A stretch of DNA of 64,000 nt from UMGS1958 sp045542415 (GCA_045542415.1 JAZQKZ010000078.1:1-64000), one strand, 5' to 3'. Shown: positions 44,035 to 53,833, counted from the first letter of the stretch. The notes: generated from the letters alone by a model not told the origin. Program-made: numbers and translations.

Positions 44035-44221
44035 GTGTATTCTTGTGTGTTATATAGAGCATAATTGATATACTATAGCCGAAGCATATAGCTGTAAACT
44101 TAGAAAATGCCAACACTGTAAAATTTGGATATTCGGAGGGACACGATCAATTATGAATTTATTTTAGGCAAAATTTTCTTCTGAGTTCTCTTTGTTTTCT
44201 GTTTGAGCCGCCCCTTTACTT

Positions 44222-44911
44222 CTAATACCCAAATCTCTCTATATCCGAAACTGTCTTGACCGAAACGGTAACTCCGTCGCCTAATGGCAGGAGTGAGGTC
44301 TTTAGCTGTGGATGCGCAACGAGTGTATCGATGTATTCCCTCAAGCGGTTAACAATTGTAATCTTGCGGCGGATGACGTGGTTATCATCTGCTGTCATGC
44401 CTTTATAGAGTACATTATCACTGATAAGCAGACCGCCCTTTTTTAAAAGCCGCACACAGTCGTCAAGCATATATAAATAGTGTGCTTTCGGTCCGTCGAG
44501 GAATATCATATCAAAGCATTCGTCTTTATCTATATATGATACATAATCCTTTGCATCTGCCTCAATTACTGTAATACGTTCATCCAGTCCTGCACTTTTT
44601 ATGTTTTTCTTCGCCTGCACAGCCATTTCGGGACTGTATTCTATTGTATAAATTTTTGCGTCCGGAGCGCTTTTTGCCATGAGTATTGCCGAATATCCGA
44701 TAGCACATCCGATTTCAAGTACGGTTTTCGGATTTTTCAGCGTTGTTATGGTTTCGAGAAAACGGGCACTTTCAGGCTCGATTATCGGAACGGCATGCTC
44801 CTTTGCATATGCCTCAAGTGCGTGCATGAATTCATCGTTATGAGTACTGTGCGATCTCAGGTATTCCGTAATATACGGAGGGACAATCGCTTCCTTATCG
44901 TATTCAATCAT
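44222..44911 (-). CDS. trmR: O-methyltransferase, probable tRNA 5-hydroxyuridine methyltransferase TrmR
   Basis: A 229-residue class I methyltransferase of the catechol O-methyltransferase group: SAM motif VLEIGCAIGYSAILMA (about 66-81), acidic TIEYSPE, and metal site FLDGPKAHY with DNVLYKG. Gene order mltG-trmR equals yrrL-yrrM of Bacillus, where TrmR makes 5-methoxyuridine at tRNA position 34. A TrhP-like U32 protein at 58801 would supply the hydroxyuridine. A hairpin at 44934-44954 lies between mltG and this gene and may reduce read-through. Confidence 0.82.
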   Translation of the reverse strand: MIEYDKEAIVPPYITEYLRSHSTHNDEFMHALEAYAKEHAVPIIEPESARFLETITTLKNPKTVLEIGCAIGYSAILMAKSAPDAKIYTIEYSPEMAVQAKKNIKSAGLDERITVIEADAKDYVSYIDKDECFDMIFLDGPKAHYLYMLDDCVRLLKKGGLLISDNVLYKGMTADDNHVIRRKITIVNRLREYIDTLVAHPQLKTSLLPLGDGVTVSVKTVSDIERFGY

Positions 44912-44933
44912 TGTAAATCTCCTTGTAAAAAGC

Positions 44934-44954
44934 AGGGCGGATGTTATCCGCCCT
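44934..44954 (-). terminator. Intercistronic hairpin between mltG and trmR
   Basis: AGGGCGGAT/ATCCGCCCT with a three-base loop, followed on the minus strand by GCTTTTTAC. It is a likely partial terminator. Confidence 0.6.
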
Positions 44955-44961
44955 CTGTGAT

Positions 44962-45981
44962 TTATTGTCCGTTTGTTGCAGCTAAATGCTCTTCATATGT
45001 CTTTGAGAAAATGTGTTTTCCGTCCGGACCTGCCACGAAGTAAAGATGCTCCGTATCCTCCGGATATAAAGCTGCCTTTATACATTCGATTCCCGGATTG
45101 GCAATCGGTCCTACCGGTAATCCGGCATTTAAGTATGTGTTATACGGTGACTCTATCTGAGTATCGCTTACAGATAAAACATCCTTTCTTTCGCCTAAGA
45201 TGTACTGAACGGTTGCACATGACTGGAGCTTCATTCCCTGATCTATTCTGTTATAGAAAACTCCTGCAACCTTTGCACGCTCCGAATCGGAATCTGTCTC
45301 ACGCTCGATAACTGACGCAAGTGTGATTATTTCATCAAGCGACATATCCATTTCCTTTGCTCTTGCTCTTAGCTCGGAGCTGACCTGTTTGTCGAACTCC
45401 GCAAGCATTGTATTGATTACCTCATGAGCGTCCGTTCCGGGAACAAACATATAGGTGTCGGGATAGAGATAGCCCTCAAGCTTGTTATCACGGTCGGAGA
45501 GGATTTTGATAAAGCTGTAATCGTATTCGTCATGAGTAGCCGCTTCGAAATCAGCTGCCGTACATATGCCCTCCTCCTCAAGACGTGCCGCAATCTGCTT
45601 TTGCTCAAAGCCCTCAGGGATAACCACCGATTTTGCACCTCGCATATCAGAACATAGTAATTCAAGAATTTCTTTGTAGCTCATGCCGTTTTCGACTGTA
45701 ATTGAGCCGGGGCGGATATTGCTGTTATAATCGCCCATTCTTGCCTGAAGCTTGAATGCAAACGGGTATTTTATAATCCCCTCGTTTTTAAACTGCTCCG
45801 CAATCATTGATGTGCCGGAACCCTCTGCGATGTTAACTGTTATGTTTTCGACGGGTAAATCAACATTTGCACTGTCCGATAACACAATACCTGCAAGCGA
45901 TGAAGCTACGGCAATTATAAGTATAATCAGTGCAGCGATAAACATACCCTTGTTGCTGCTCTTATGAACCTTTACTGTCAA
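44962..45981 (-). CDS. mltG: Endolytic murein transglycosylase MltG
   Basis: A 339-residue single-pass membrane protein (helix at about 13-34), a LysM-like domain and the YceG catalytic domain with the key Glu in LASVIERETDSDSERAKVAGVFYNR and later SPYNTYLNAGLPVGPIANPG. MltG cuts nascent glycan strands and terminates their elongation. Translation seems to start at a TTG (45979-45981) whose bases overlap the TGA of the acyltransferase gene, with AGGAAA upstream; the next ATG is 12 codons inside. Confidence 0.93.
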   Translation of the reverse strand: MTVKVHKSSNKGMFIAALIILIIAVASSLAGIVLSDSANVDLPVENITVNIAEGSGTSMIAEQFKNEGIIKYPFAFKLQARMGDYNSNIRPGSITVENGMSYKEILELLCSDMRGAKSVVIPEGFEQKQIAARLEEEGICTAADFEAATHDEYDYSFIKILSDRDNKLEGYLYPDTYMFVPGTDAHEVINTMLAEFDKQVSSELRARAKEMDMSLDEIITLASVIERETDSDSERAKVAGVFYNRIDQGMKLQSCATVQYILGERKDVLSVSDTQIESPYNTYLNAGLPVGPIANPGIECIKAALYPEDTEHLYFVAGPDGKHIFSKTYEEHLAATNGQ

Positions 45982-47231
45982 TGTAATTTCCTGCCTTTCT
46001 GTTTTGATGATACTCCTGTTTTACGGATGGCTTCTCCGATTTTTAAAATACAGCCCTTAAATCCGTATTTTACTATGGGACCCTCAATATACTTTGTAAC
46101 AAGTACACCGATTATTATTGAAGCTGCAATACAGATAAATACCATTCCCTCCATTGCTGCACGGTCGTTCATTACAGGATTCTTGGTTGTGTATGGAACA
46201 TTTACTTTCTTTAAGAATATATAGATATTCTGATGCCACAGATATACTGTGTATGAAATTGAGGAAAGGAATACAAAGAATCTGTTTCCCCATATTTTCT
46301 TTTCCCAGAAGCTGTATGAGAAACAGGCGGTGAAAATAAAGCCTGCAATGATAGCTGCAAATACTCCCCGATACAGGAAACGGAAATAAACGTCTGCACT
46401 GTATCCGTTCGGGAAGCTGATTCCCTTGAGCCAGTACATATATCCTACGGCGAGGAATACACATAATGCTGACATGACAGTCATGCACAGCTTAAGTCTG
46501 TCCATACACTTTATTCTGTTTCTTGCAAAAACTACGAAGTATGCACTGATCATACCCCAACCAAATACATCAAGGTATGCAGGAGTGATTGCCTGAATAA
46601 CCATCGGAGCAATATCGGTATTGCCGACCAGCCATAATCTGAGTCCTTGACCGATTAAGAGCATGCCTATAAATGTAAGAAGCGGCTTTTTGCGGAACGG
46701 TATGCAGATTAAAGGGAACAGCACATAGAACTGTACTTCAATACCCATTGTCCATGCGGTTGAAATTGTACTTCCGAGTGTAGCGTTGTCCCATGTGTGA
46801 ATAAAGAATACATGAGAAATAAAATGCTTTGCTACATCGGCAGCATTGTTTACATCATATGTTACCCAAGAGAGTGCGGGGAAGATTAAAAGCAGGATAA
46901 GCATGAGCAGGTACGAGGGATATATTCTTCGTACACGCTTTATAAAAAACTGCTTCCAACCCGTGAATTTGCTTTCTCCGAACATATCCCTTGCTATGGG
47001 ATAGAAAAGGCAGAAACCGCTTAATACGAAAAATGCTTCGATTGCAACATAACCGTAACGCTGTATAAGCTCAAGGTCAAAGAGCTTAATTGTTTTTGTG
47101 AGCTGAAGATTTGCAAAAATCCAGCTTTGCTGCCAGGTATGGAACATCACTATAAATATAAGCGATACTGCACGCAAGCCGTCTAACGCATAGAGATAGC
47201 CGGGGATTCTGTCCTGACGTGAATTACTCAT
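45978..47231 (-). CDS. Acyltransferase 3 family membrane protein
   Basis: A 417-residue protein with about ten membrane helices and the family's N-terminal motif YLYALDGLRAVSLIFIVMFHTWQ, followed by RRIYPSYLLML. Such proteins O-acetylate cell-surface polysaccharides or peptidoglycan using a cytosolic acyl donor. Coupling with mltG (four-base overlap) and a small membrane protein (four-base overlap) suggests a role in wall or surface glycan modification. The actual target cannot be read from the sequence. Confidence 0.9.
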   Translation of the reverse strand: MSNSRQDRIPGYLYALDGLRAVSLIFIVMFHTWQQSWIFANLQLTKTIKLFDLELIQRYGYVAIEAFFVLSGFCLFYPIARDMFGESKFTGWKQFFIKRVRRIYPSYLLMLILLLIFPALSWVTYDVNNAADVAKHFISHVFFIHTWDNATLGSTISTAWTMGIEVQFYVLFPLICIPFRKKPLLTFIGMLLIGQGLRLWLVGNTDIAPMVIQAITPAYLDVFGWGMISAYFVVFARNRIKCMDRLKLCMTVMSALCVFLAVGYMYWLKGISFPNGYSADVYFRFLYRGVFAAIIAGFIFTACFSYSFWEKKIWGNRFFVFLSSISYTVYLWHQNIYIFLKKVNVPYTTKNPVMNDRAAMEGMVFICIAASIIIGVLVTKYIEGPIVKYGFKGCILKIGEAIRKTGVSSKQKGRKLH

Positions 47232-47452
47232 TTCTTTTCATCCCCTTTCATTTTAGCAACAAGGATAGTTATAATTATCATTGCTACAAGAAGAATGAAG
47301 CCTGCAATCATGGATTTCGGCATGGGTCCGCAGTTTTCCATTGCCCATGCAATTCGTTTAACAGGCTCTTCGGGAGCTGTCTGCTTTGCAAATGCACTGA
47401 TTGGTAAAAGCATTGTGCAAAGAAACACAAGTATGGATTCTATGTATTTCAT
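47228..47452 (-). CDS. Small membrane protein upstream of acyltransferase
   Basis: A 74-residue protein with a cleavable-looking signal sequence (to about AFAK, residue 23), a short outside segment (EEPVKRIAWAMENCGPMPKS) and one C-terminal transmembrane helix. It is the first gene of the four-gene set, with GGAGG, and overlaps the acyltransferase by ATGA. It may be an accessory subunit of that enzyme; no family is recognised. Confidence 0.72.
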   Translation of the reverse strand: MKYIESILVFLCTMLLPISAFAKQTAPEEPVKRIAWAMENCGPMPKSMIAGFILLVAMIIITILVAKMKGDEKK

Positions 47453-47570
47453 TGTAAAACTCCTCCGTTAATAATCTTCTATTATAATAACATTTTTTAA
47501 AGGATTTGTCAACCGAGGGGAATCAGAGCGGGCGGGTGAGAGTTTTGTTGGTCAAATAATTAAATTGTGA

Positions 47571-47599
47571 TTGACTTTTCTTCCTAAACAAGGTATAAT
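47571..47599 (+). promoter_or_regulatory. Promoter of the GH105 gene
   Basis: TTGACT (47571-47576), 17-base spacer, TATAAT (47594-47599), with a GGAGAG site before the ATG. Confidence 0.75.
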
Positions 47600-47635
47600 G
47601 AAAGTAACCATAATTCATAAAGGAGAGAAATTAAT

Positions 47636-49783
47636 ATGGGTTACTATTTTGATGATTCCAGAAGTATATTTGCATATGACGGCACGGATCCGAAGTCGAT
47701 AATAAGCTGTCTTGCTAACCGCTATATGGGTCAGAACCAGAAGCACGATTATTACTACCGTGCATACACAAACAACGGAATTACCCGTACAACGGACTAT
47801 CGCTATAAGGTTGATTTTAACGAGATTTTCCCTGAGAGTCAGAGCCGTGAATGTGTATGGGCATTTTCGAAGTTCTATTCTATGGGTGACGGCAAGTTCG
47901 GTTGGGATATAAACTGCTTTGGTCCGATGACAATGTATGTGAACGGCGAGGTTGTTTATAAGTCAGACCTCTTTACGGAAAGATATTCGGAAACCTCAAC
48001 GAGGGTATTCTTCCCGGTGAAGAAAGGCTGGAATGATATCCGTATCCGCTGGCAGAAGACCAGAGCAGGTTTTGGCGGTCACTTTGGTACATGGATCGGT
48101 AAGTGGGATATGTACACACTTATGCCGACAGCTGAGCGTGACGGTCAGGAGGGCTTTGTGTTTACTGCACCCGTATCACCCGACTATGAGCCGGACTTTA
48201 CGGTTGGTATGAGCGAGGCTGATTTTGATCAGAAGCTTTATCCGGAGCTTAACTGGAGTGAGGCAGATGCTGCAAAGGGTCAGATGTCAAGAATGTACGG
48301 AAATGTTGCAGGAAAGTATGCAGTGGGACGTGCAAAGGCATTTTTTGACGAAATGGGAAATGCTGAATATACATTTAATATAGATGCAAAGAATGAAAGC
48401 GTAGTATATATTGACGGAGAAGAGGTTTATGCAACAAAGGGCGGCAAGGATACATTTAAGGTATCAATTCACTTTGGCAGCCATGAAGTTGCGGTAAAAT
48501 CAGTTTGTGACGGTTCTGACTGGGGCTATACTCTTGATATTGACGGAGTGGAGCTTGAGAGTCCGGCAGGAGTAAAAGGTACAAGCGATCCCTGGATGTA
48601 TATCGGTACATTTGATGCATCGTATGATTTTGAGTGGGAAAAGGCAAATTCAATGCACTATGTTGTAGGCGAGCCTAAGACATATTGGAGAGTTGATGCA
48701 CCGGATACATTTATCCGTCCGTACATTGAAAACTCGTTGTTTGCACGCTGGAACTATCCGTTGGGTGTAACGCTGTACGGTCTGCTTCATACAGCACTTC
48801 TTATCGGTAATGAGGAAATCAAGAAGTATATAAAGGAGCATGTACAGCTCTGCTGTGATACCCTTGAGTATGCATTATGGGATAAGGAGCAGTATGGCGG
48901 TGCTACAGGAATACATAATCTTTTAACAAGTATCGATTCGCTTGATGACTGCGGTTCGTTTGCTTCAACAATGCTTGAGGTGCATAAGTATCTTGACATT
49001 GACGGTGTTAAGGCTGTGGCTGATTATGTAGGCGATTATATTTCAAATGAACAGACAAGACTTGAGGACGGTACGTTCTTCCGTAAGGAGCAGATGCATC
49101 ATTTCCATAATATGACTTTATGGGCAGATGATTTATATATGAGCGTTCCGTTCCTGTCAAGATATTATAAGTTTACAGGCGATATCAAGTACGCTGATGA
49201 CGCTGCAAACCAGTTCTTCGGCTTCAAGAAGAAGCTTCATATGCCGGAAGAGGGATATATGTCACATGTCTATGACTTCAAGTACGATTCAAAGACAGGT
49301 GTTCCATGGGGCAGAGGAAACGGTTGGGTAGTATTCTCAATGACAGAATTGCTTGAGGTATTACCGGAGGATCATCCTAAGCGTGCTGACCTTATCGACT
49401 TCTTAAATGAGCTTTGCGAGGGTTATTTAAAGCTTCAGGACGAGGACGGTATGTGGCATCAGGTATTGAATGACTGGGATTCGTATCCGGAAAGCTCATG
49501 TACTTCAATGTTTATCTATGCATTCTCAAGAGGCGTAAGATTCGGTTGGTTAAAGAATCCGGAGAAATACGTCAAGGCATGCTTCAAGGGCTGGAAAGCA
49601 CTTGCAAAGACTTCGGTAGATACAGACGGTAATGTATATGGTGTTTGCCGAGGCTCGGAGTTCTCATTCATACCTGATTATTATAAGTATGAATTAGGCT
49701 GGAACTTAAACGATACACACGGTACGGGTATTGTAATGCTTGCCGGTATTGAGATCATCAAGTTATCGGATTATCTTAAATAA
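47636..49783 (+). CDS. GH105-type unsaturated rhamnogalacturonyl hydrolase
   Basis: A 715-residue cytosolic protein. The C-terminal 380 residues are a GH105 (YteR/YesR-like) alpha/alpha barrel, with the catalytic Asp region LWADDLYMSVPFLSRY and VPWGRGNGWVVFSM. GH105 hydrolyses the unsaturated galacturonic acid left at oligosaccharide ends by rhamnogalacturonan lyases. The N-terminal 330 residues are two beta-rich domains (WGDxxxFGPMTMYVNGEVVY and YVDGEEVY type sandwiches), an unusual addition that may bind substrate. No signal peptide. It precedes the importer genes, and the large esterase and lyase elsewhere would provide its substrates. Confidence 0.85.
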   Translation: MGYYFDDSRSIFAYDGTDPKSIISCLANRYMGQNQKHDYYYRAYTNNGITRTTDYRYKVDFNEIFPESQSRECVWAFSKFYSMGDGKFGWDINCFGPMTMYVNGEVVYKSDLFTERYSETSTRVFFPVKKGWNDIRIRWQKTRAGFGGHFGTWIGKWDMYTLMPTAERDGQEGFVFTAPVSPDYEPDFTVGMSEADFDQKLYPELNWSEADAAKGQMSRMYGNVAGKYAVGRAKAFFDEMGNAEYTFNIDAKNESVVYIDGEEVYATKGGKDTFKVSIHFGSHEVAVKSVCDGSDWGYTLDIDGVELESPAGVKGTSDPWMYIGTFDASYDFEWEKANSMHYVVGEPKTYWRVDAPDTFIRPYIENSLFARWNYPLGVTLYGLLHTALLIGNEEIKKYIKEHVQLCCDTLEYALWDKEQYGGATGIHNLLTSIDSLDDCGSFASTMLEVHKYLDIDGVKAVADYVGDYISNEQTRLEDGTFFRKEQMHHFHNMTLWADDLYMSVPFLSRYYKFTGDIKYADDAANQFFGFKKKLHMPEEGYMSHVYDFKYDSKTGVPWGRGNGWVVFSMTELLEVLPEDHPKRADLIDFLNELCEGYLKLQDEDGMWHQVLNDWDSYPESSCTSMFIYAFSRGVRFGWLKNPEKYVKACFKGWKALAKTSVDTDGNVYGVCRGSEFSFIPDYYKYELGWNLNDTHGTGIVMLAGIEIIKLSDYLK

Positions 49784-49792
49784 TAAAACATT

Positions 49793-49827
49793 TCAGCGGT
49801 TACATTAATTGTAACCGCTGATTTTTT
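49793..49827 (+). terminator. Terminator of GH105 gene
   Basis: TCAGCGGTTAC/GTAACCGCTGA stem with a seven-base loop followed by TTTTTT. Confidence 0.85.
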
Positions 49828-50035
49828 GTTGCGAAATTGCTGAAAAATTGTTTGGCGATATTGACGAATAAACAAGAAAAATTACACACACGGTATAGTT
49901 TCTGGAATATTAAATTCTGTAATATTTGTATATATTGAATAAGGCGTTGTATTACAAAAATGTTACAATACACTTAATTTTTGATATATTAACCAAAAAA
50001 GTTCAAAAAAAATTTAAAAAATTCACAAAAAGGTA

Positions 50036-50100
50036 TTGCAAAATTGTCCACTTTGTACTATAATATAGTTATATTATTTATGCAATATGTATTTATGCAA
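50036..50100 (+). promoter_or_regulatory. ABC importer promoter with direct repeats
   Basis: The gap 49784-50158 holds no gene. TTGCAA (50036-50041), 17-base spacer, TATAAT (50059-50064). Downstream, ATTTATGCAA occurs twice (50076-50085 and 50091-50100), 15 bases apart, overlapping the early transcript; these may be an operator. Confidence 0.6.
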
Positions 50101-50158
50101 AGTGTGGGTATAAATTGCGTATTGTATGTGACATTTTAAACTTTAGGGAGGTTTTTTC

Positions 50159-51133
50159 ATGGCAAAAGCACAAAAGGTCGTACTTTCTCCGGAAGAGAAA
50201 GCGGCGGCAAGAGCAAAAACCTGGAGTAAAATATTAAGAGACAGATGGATGTATCTCTTATTATTACCGGGATTTCTCTATTTCTTAATCTTCAAGATTT
50301 TCCCGATGTGGGGCGTACTTATCGGTTTTAAGGCGTACTATGCAGGTCTTAGTTTTACAAACTCAGAATGGGTTGGTTTCCAGAACTTCATAGACTTCTT
50401 CGTTGGCTCTGACTTCTGGAGATTGTTGAAGAATACACTTATCATTTCATTCATGAATTTGATTTTCTTCTTCCCACTGCCGATTATTCTTTCGTTATTC
50501 CTTAACGAAATCAAGGTTCAGTGGTACAAGAGTGTGCTTCAGACAATGGTGTACGTTCCGCACTTCGTATCAATGGTTGTTATCTGTTCAATCACATTCA
50601 TGATCTTAAAGACTCCGACTTCGGACGCAGGTACCGGCGGTGCTCTTTATGAAATCATCAAATCAATGACAGGTAAGTCGGTTGACTTCCTCGAAAGCCC
50701 GACCGCAATTTATTGGGTATTGCTTTTCCAGGCAATCTGGAAGGAAACAGGTTGGGGAACAGTTATCTTCCTTGCAGCACTTGCAGGTGTTGACGTTGAG
50801 CAGTATGAGGCTGCTATCGTGGATGGTGCTAACAGATGGCAGCAGCTTATCTATATCACTATCCCGTCAATTTTAGGTACTGTTGTAACAATGTTCATTT
50901 TAAGAATGGGTTCAGTTCTTGACACAGGCTTCGAGCAGATTATCCTTATGCAGAATCCGCTTAACAAGTCAAATTCAGAAACATTCGATACATATGTATA
51001 TTGGTATGGTAGAGTAGATGGTGACTACGGTCATACAACCGCTATCGGATTATTCAAGTCGTTGGTATCATTAACATGTATCCAGCTTGCTAACCGTGCG
51101 GCTAAGGCTGTTGGTCAGGCAGGCTTATTCTAA
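50159..51133 (+). CDS. ABC sugar transporter permease (LplB/YteP type)
   Basis: A 324-residue permease of the binding-protein-dependent family with six predicted membrane helices and the EAA loop AALAGVDVEQYEAAIVDGANRWQQLIYITIPSI. The N-terminal PGFLYFLIFKIFPMWGVLIGFK is typical of LplB/YteP proteins, which import rhamnogalacturonan or alginate oligosaccharides. AGGGAGG precedes the ATG. Forms one importer with the next two genes; the ATPase is not encoded here and is presumably shared (MsmX type). Confidence 0.92.
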   Translation: MAKAQKVVLSPEEKAAARAKTWSKILRDRWMYLLLLPGFLYFLIFKIFPMWGVLIGFKAYYAGLSFTNSEWVGFQNFIDFFVGSDFWRLLKNTLIISFMNLIFFFPLPIILSLFLNEIKVQWYKSVLQTMVYVPHFVSMVVICSITFMILKTPTSDAGTGGALYEIIKSMTGKSVDFLESPTAIYWVLLFQAIWKETGWGTVIFLAALAGVDVEQYEAAIVDGANRWQQLIYITIPSILGTVVTMFILRMGSVLDTGFEQIILMQNPLNKSNSETFDTYVYWYGRVDGDYGHTTAIGLFKSLVSLTCIQLANRAAKAVGQAGLF

Positions 51134-51154
51134 TCGAAGGGAGGATGATGACAA

Positions 51155-52036
51155 ATGCTTAGTATTAAGAGAAGAAGTGCCGGTGATATGGTCAGCGAGG
51201 TAATAATTTACCTTGTACTCACATTCCTTGCAATTATCATGGTAATCCCGTTCGTATATGTTATTGCAGCATCATTCGCGAAAGAATCGGAGATTCAGTC
51301 AAGACCGATTTTCTTATGGCCTAACGAGCCGGTGCTTGCAGCGTATAAAGAAGTATTTGATATGAACAACATGGGTTCAAAGGTTGTTCGTTCGTTAATC
51401 GTATCAGTGCTTGTAACTGTTATCGGTACTTTAACAAATTTATTCTTTACAACAACAATGGCGTATGGTCTTTCAAGAAGTGACCTTAAGGGTAAGAAGT
51501 TCGTTCTTAACATGGTTCTTTTCACTATGGTATTCGGTGGCGGTATGATTCCTACATTCTTACTTGTTAAGAACTTAGGTTTATATGATACATATGCAGC
51601 CCTCATTTTACCGGGTGCAATTTCAGCATATAACATGCTTATCGTAAGAAACTTCTTTATGGATCTTCCGGCAGGACTTGAAGAAGCAGCTTCAATCGAT
51701 GGATGTTCGGATATCGGTATCTTTGTTAAGATAGCGTTACCGTTATCATTACCGTGTCTTGCAACTTTCGGCTTATTCTATGCTGTTGGTCACTGGAACA
51801 ACTACTTTGGCGCACTCCTTTATCTGGAGGATCAGAGCAAGTATCCGTTCCAGCTCGTATTAAGAAATATCGTAATGCAGTCAGAGGATACATCAGCTAA
51901 TGCTGACCAGGAGCTTCCGTCAGATACATTAAAGATGGCTACCATCGTTATCGGTACTGTTCCGATTCTCTGCGTATATCCGTTCTTACAGAAGCACTTC
52001 GCAGCAGGAGTAATGGTAGGTGCGATAAAAGGATAA
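51155..52036 (+). CDS. ABC sugar transporter permease (LplC/YtcP type)
   Basis: A 293-residue partner permease with six membrane helices, the EAA loop LPAGLEEAASIDGCSDIGIFVKIALPLSLP and a C-terminal PFLQKHFAAGVMVGAIKG, the signature end of LplC/YtcP proteins. It starts 21 bases after the first permease with a GGGAGG site. The pair forms the membrane channel of the oligosaccharide importer. Confidence 0.93.
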   Translation: MLSIKRRSAGDMVSEVIIYLVLTFLAIIMVIPFVYVIAASFAKESEIQSRPIFLWPNEPVLAAYKEVFDMNNMGSKVVRSLIVSVLVTVIGTLTNLFFTTTMAYGLSRSDLKGKKFVLNMVLFTMVFGGGMIPTFLLVKNLGLYDTYAALILPGAISAYNMLIVRNFFMDLPAGLEEAASIDGCSDIGIFVKIALPLSLPCLATFGLFYAVGHWNNYFGALLYLEDQSKYPFQLVLRNIVMQSEDTSANADQELPSDTLKMATIVIGTVPILCVYPFLQKHFAAGVMVGAIKG

Positions 52037-52132
52037 CCCTTTCGAAAAATGTTCGTTGCATCTTCCCGCCTTGCGGAGCTCGGAATATACACATATGCCG
52101 TCGCTCCTTAAAGCGGAAACCTGCTTAGAGCA

Positions 52133-52171
52133 TTTTCCGAAAATATGAATGCTCGTTGCATTTTCGGAAAA
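52133..52171 (+). promoter_or_regulatory. Intercistronic stem-loop before the binding-protein gene
   Basis: TTTTCCGAAAAT (52133-52144) pairs exactly with ATTTTCGGAAAA (52160-52171). ATGYTCGTTGCAT-type strings occur both in the loop and near 52049. It may protect the binding-protein mRNA and raise its level relative to the permeases, or be a dispersed repeat. Confidence 0.55.
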
Positions 52172-52221
52172 ACAAAAAATATAAATAATTAAATGTAAAA
52201 TATCCAAGGAGGAAATATATT

Positions 52222-53796
52222 ATGTGGAAGAGAATAGTTTTAACAGCAGCAGCTGCTGCAATTCTTACAGGCTCACTTGCAGGCTGCGGTAACGCTGCAG
52301 ACCAGATTACAAAGAATGAGCAGGGACAGAATGTAATTTCAATCATGGCTCCGGCATATCAGGCAGAGTCGGCATCAGACGATGCGGCTGTAAACCCGAT
52401 TATGGCAGAGGTTGAGAAGAGATTAAACACAGATATCAAGATTACATTCGCAGCTTCATCAAACTTCGGTGAGAAGGTTACAGCTGCAATGGGTGCAGGT
52501 ACATATCCGAACATCATGAAAGTTCCGGACAGAAACTCATCAATCATTCAGTCATGCAGAAGCGGAGTATTCTGGGATATCACAGATAAGATTAAGGCTA
52601 AGAACGACGACGGTTCATACAAGTATCCGAACTTAGCGGTTGCAAGCGACGAGGTATTAAGAAATATTTCAATTGACGGTAGAGTTTACGGACTTTATTC
52701 ATCAAGAGACCTCGGTAGAAACGGTGTAACAATCCGTAAGGACTGGTTAGAGAAGATCGGTTACACAGATTATCCGAAGACATTAGATGAGTTCTATGAT
52801 GTATGTGAGAAGTTCACAAAGAATGACCCGGACGGTAACGGCGTTGACGATACATTCGGTCTTATCATGTGTTCATACACAGGCTCAATCGACAACATGT
52901 TAGTATGGGCAGGTGCTCCGAATGGTTACGGTGTAACAAAGGATGAAGAGGGCAAGACAGTTCTTCACCCGGCATTCATGTTCGACGAGTATTTAGAGGG
53001 ACTCAAGTTCATCAAGAAGATGTACGATAACGGCTATATCAACCAGAACTGGGCTACATTATCATCAGAGAAGTGGAACGAGCCGCTTTTAAACGGCGAG
53101 GGTGGTATCATCATCGACGTTGCAGACCGTGCAAGAAGAGTTCAGACAAATATTAAGGATCGTAACCCGAATGCGGTTATCGGTGTATTTGGTTCAGTTG
53201 CTAAGACAGAGGGTGAGGCAAGAAGAGTTCTCCCGACAACAGGCTTCAACGGCTTCTTCGTATTCCCGAAGGATGCAGTTAAGAATGAGGAAGAGCTTGA
53301 CATCTGCTTAAAGCTCATGAACGACTTAGAGAGTCCGGAAATCGCAGACCTTCTCCAGAGAGGTATTGAGGGAAGACACTATACAATCAATGCAGAGGGT
53401 AACTACGAGAAGGTGAAGACAGCCGAGGGTAAGGATGATACATCAAACGATAAGGAGTTTGCTGACCTTAACCAGCTCTGTACATTCATCAACGGTAAGT
53501 CAAACCTCAACGTTCCGTACGCATCAGCTGTTGCAGAGGAAGTTGATAAGGTTCTTGATGATAACGTAAACTACACAGTTCCGAACCCGGCAGCTCCGTA
53601 TGTATCAAAGACAGCTTCATTAAGAGGTGCAGCTCTTACAGATATCATTTCAGAGGCTAACACAAAGTTCATCAAGGGTGATATTACAGAGGAACAGTGG
53701 AAGGCTGAGGTTGAGCGTTGGAGAACATCAGGCGGTAACGATGTTATCAAGGAGCTTACAGAGGCTTACATGGAAGACCCGTCAACAGAGAAATAA
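52222..53796 (+). CDS. Extracellular oligosaccharide-binding lipoprotein (LplA/YtcQ type)
   Basis: A 524-residue lipoprotein (lipobox GSLAGC) of the large family 1 solute-binding group. Typical landmarks are the N-terminal MAPAYQ, a calcium-like NDPDGNGVDDTFG loop near residue 200 and GFNGFFVF. It would capture rhamnogalacturonan oligosaccharides for the permeases upstream. Codons are heavily biased toward C-ending Asn, Phe and Ile codons, a sign of high expression, and a stem-loop precedes the gene. The exact sugar is inferred from context. Confidence 0.92.
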   Translation: MWKRIVLTAAAAAILTGSLAGCGNAADQITKNEQGQNVISIMAPAYQAESASDDAAVNPIMAEVEKRLNTDIKITFAASSNFGEKVTAAMGAGTYPNIMKVPDRNSSIIQSCRSGVFWDITDKIKAKNDDGSYKYPNLAVASDEVLRNISIDGRVYGLYSSRDLGRNGVTIRKDWLEKIGYTDYPKTLDEFYDVCEKFTKNDPDGNGVDDTFGLIMCSYTGSIDNMLVWAGAPNGYGVTKDEEGKTVLHPAFMFDEYLEGLKFIKKMYDNGYINQNWATLSSEKWNEPLLNGEGGIIIDVADRARRVQTNIKDRNPNAVIGVFGSVAKTEGEARRVLPTTGFNGFFVFPKDAVKNEEELDICLKLMNDLESPEIADLLQRGIEGRHYTINAEGNYEKVKTAEGKDDTSNDKEFADLNQLCTFINGKSNLNVPYASAVAEEVDKVLDDNVNYTVPNPAAPYVSKTASLRGAALTDIISEANTKFIKGDITEEQWKAEVERWRTSGGNDVIKELTEAYMEDPSTEK

Positions 53797-53803
53797 TGTT
53801 ATT

Positions 53804-53833
53804 AAAAGAGCATCGCAGCAGCGATGCTCTTTT
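53804..53833 (+). terminator. Terminator of the importer operon
   Basis: AAAAGAGCATCGC/GCGATGCTCTTTT, a 13-pair stem with an AGCA loop. Confidence 0.92.
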
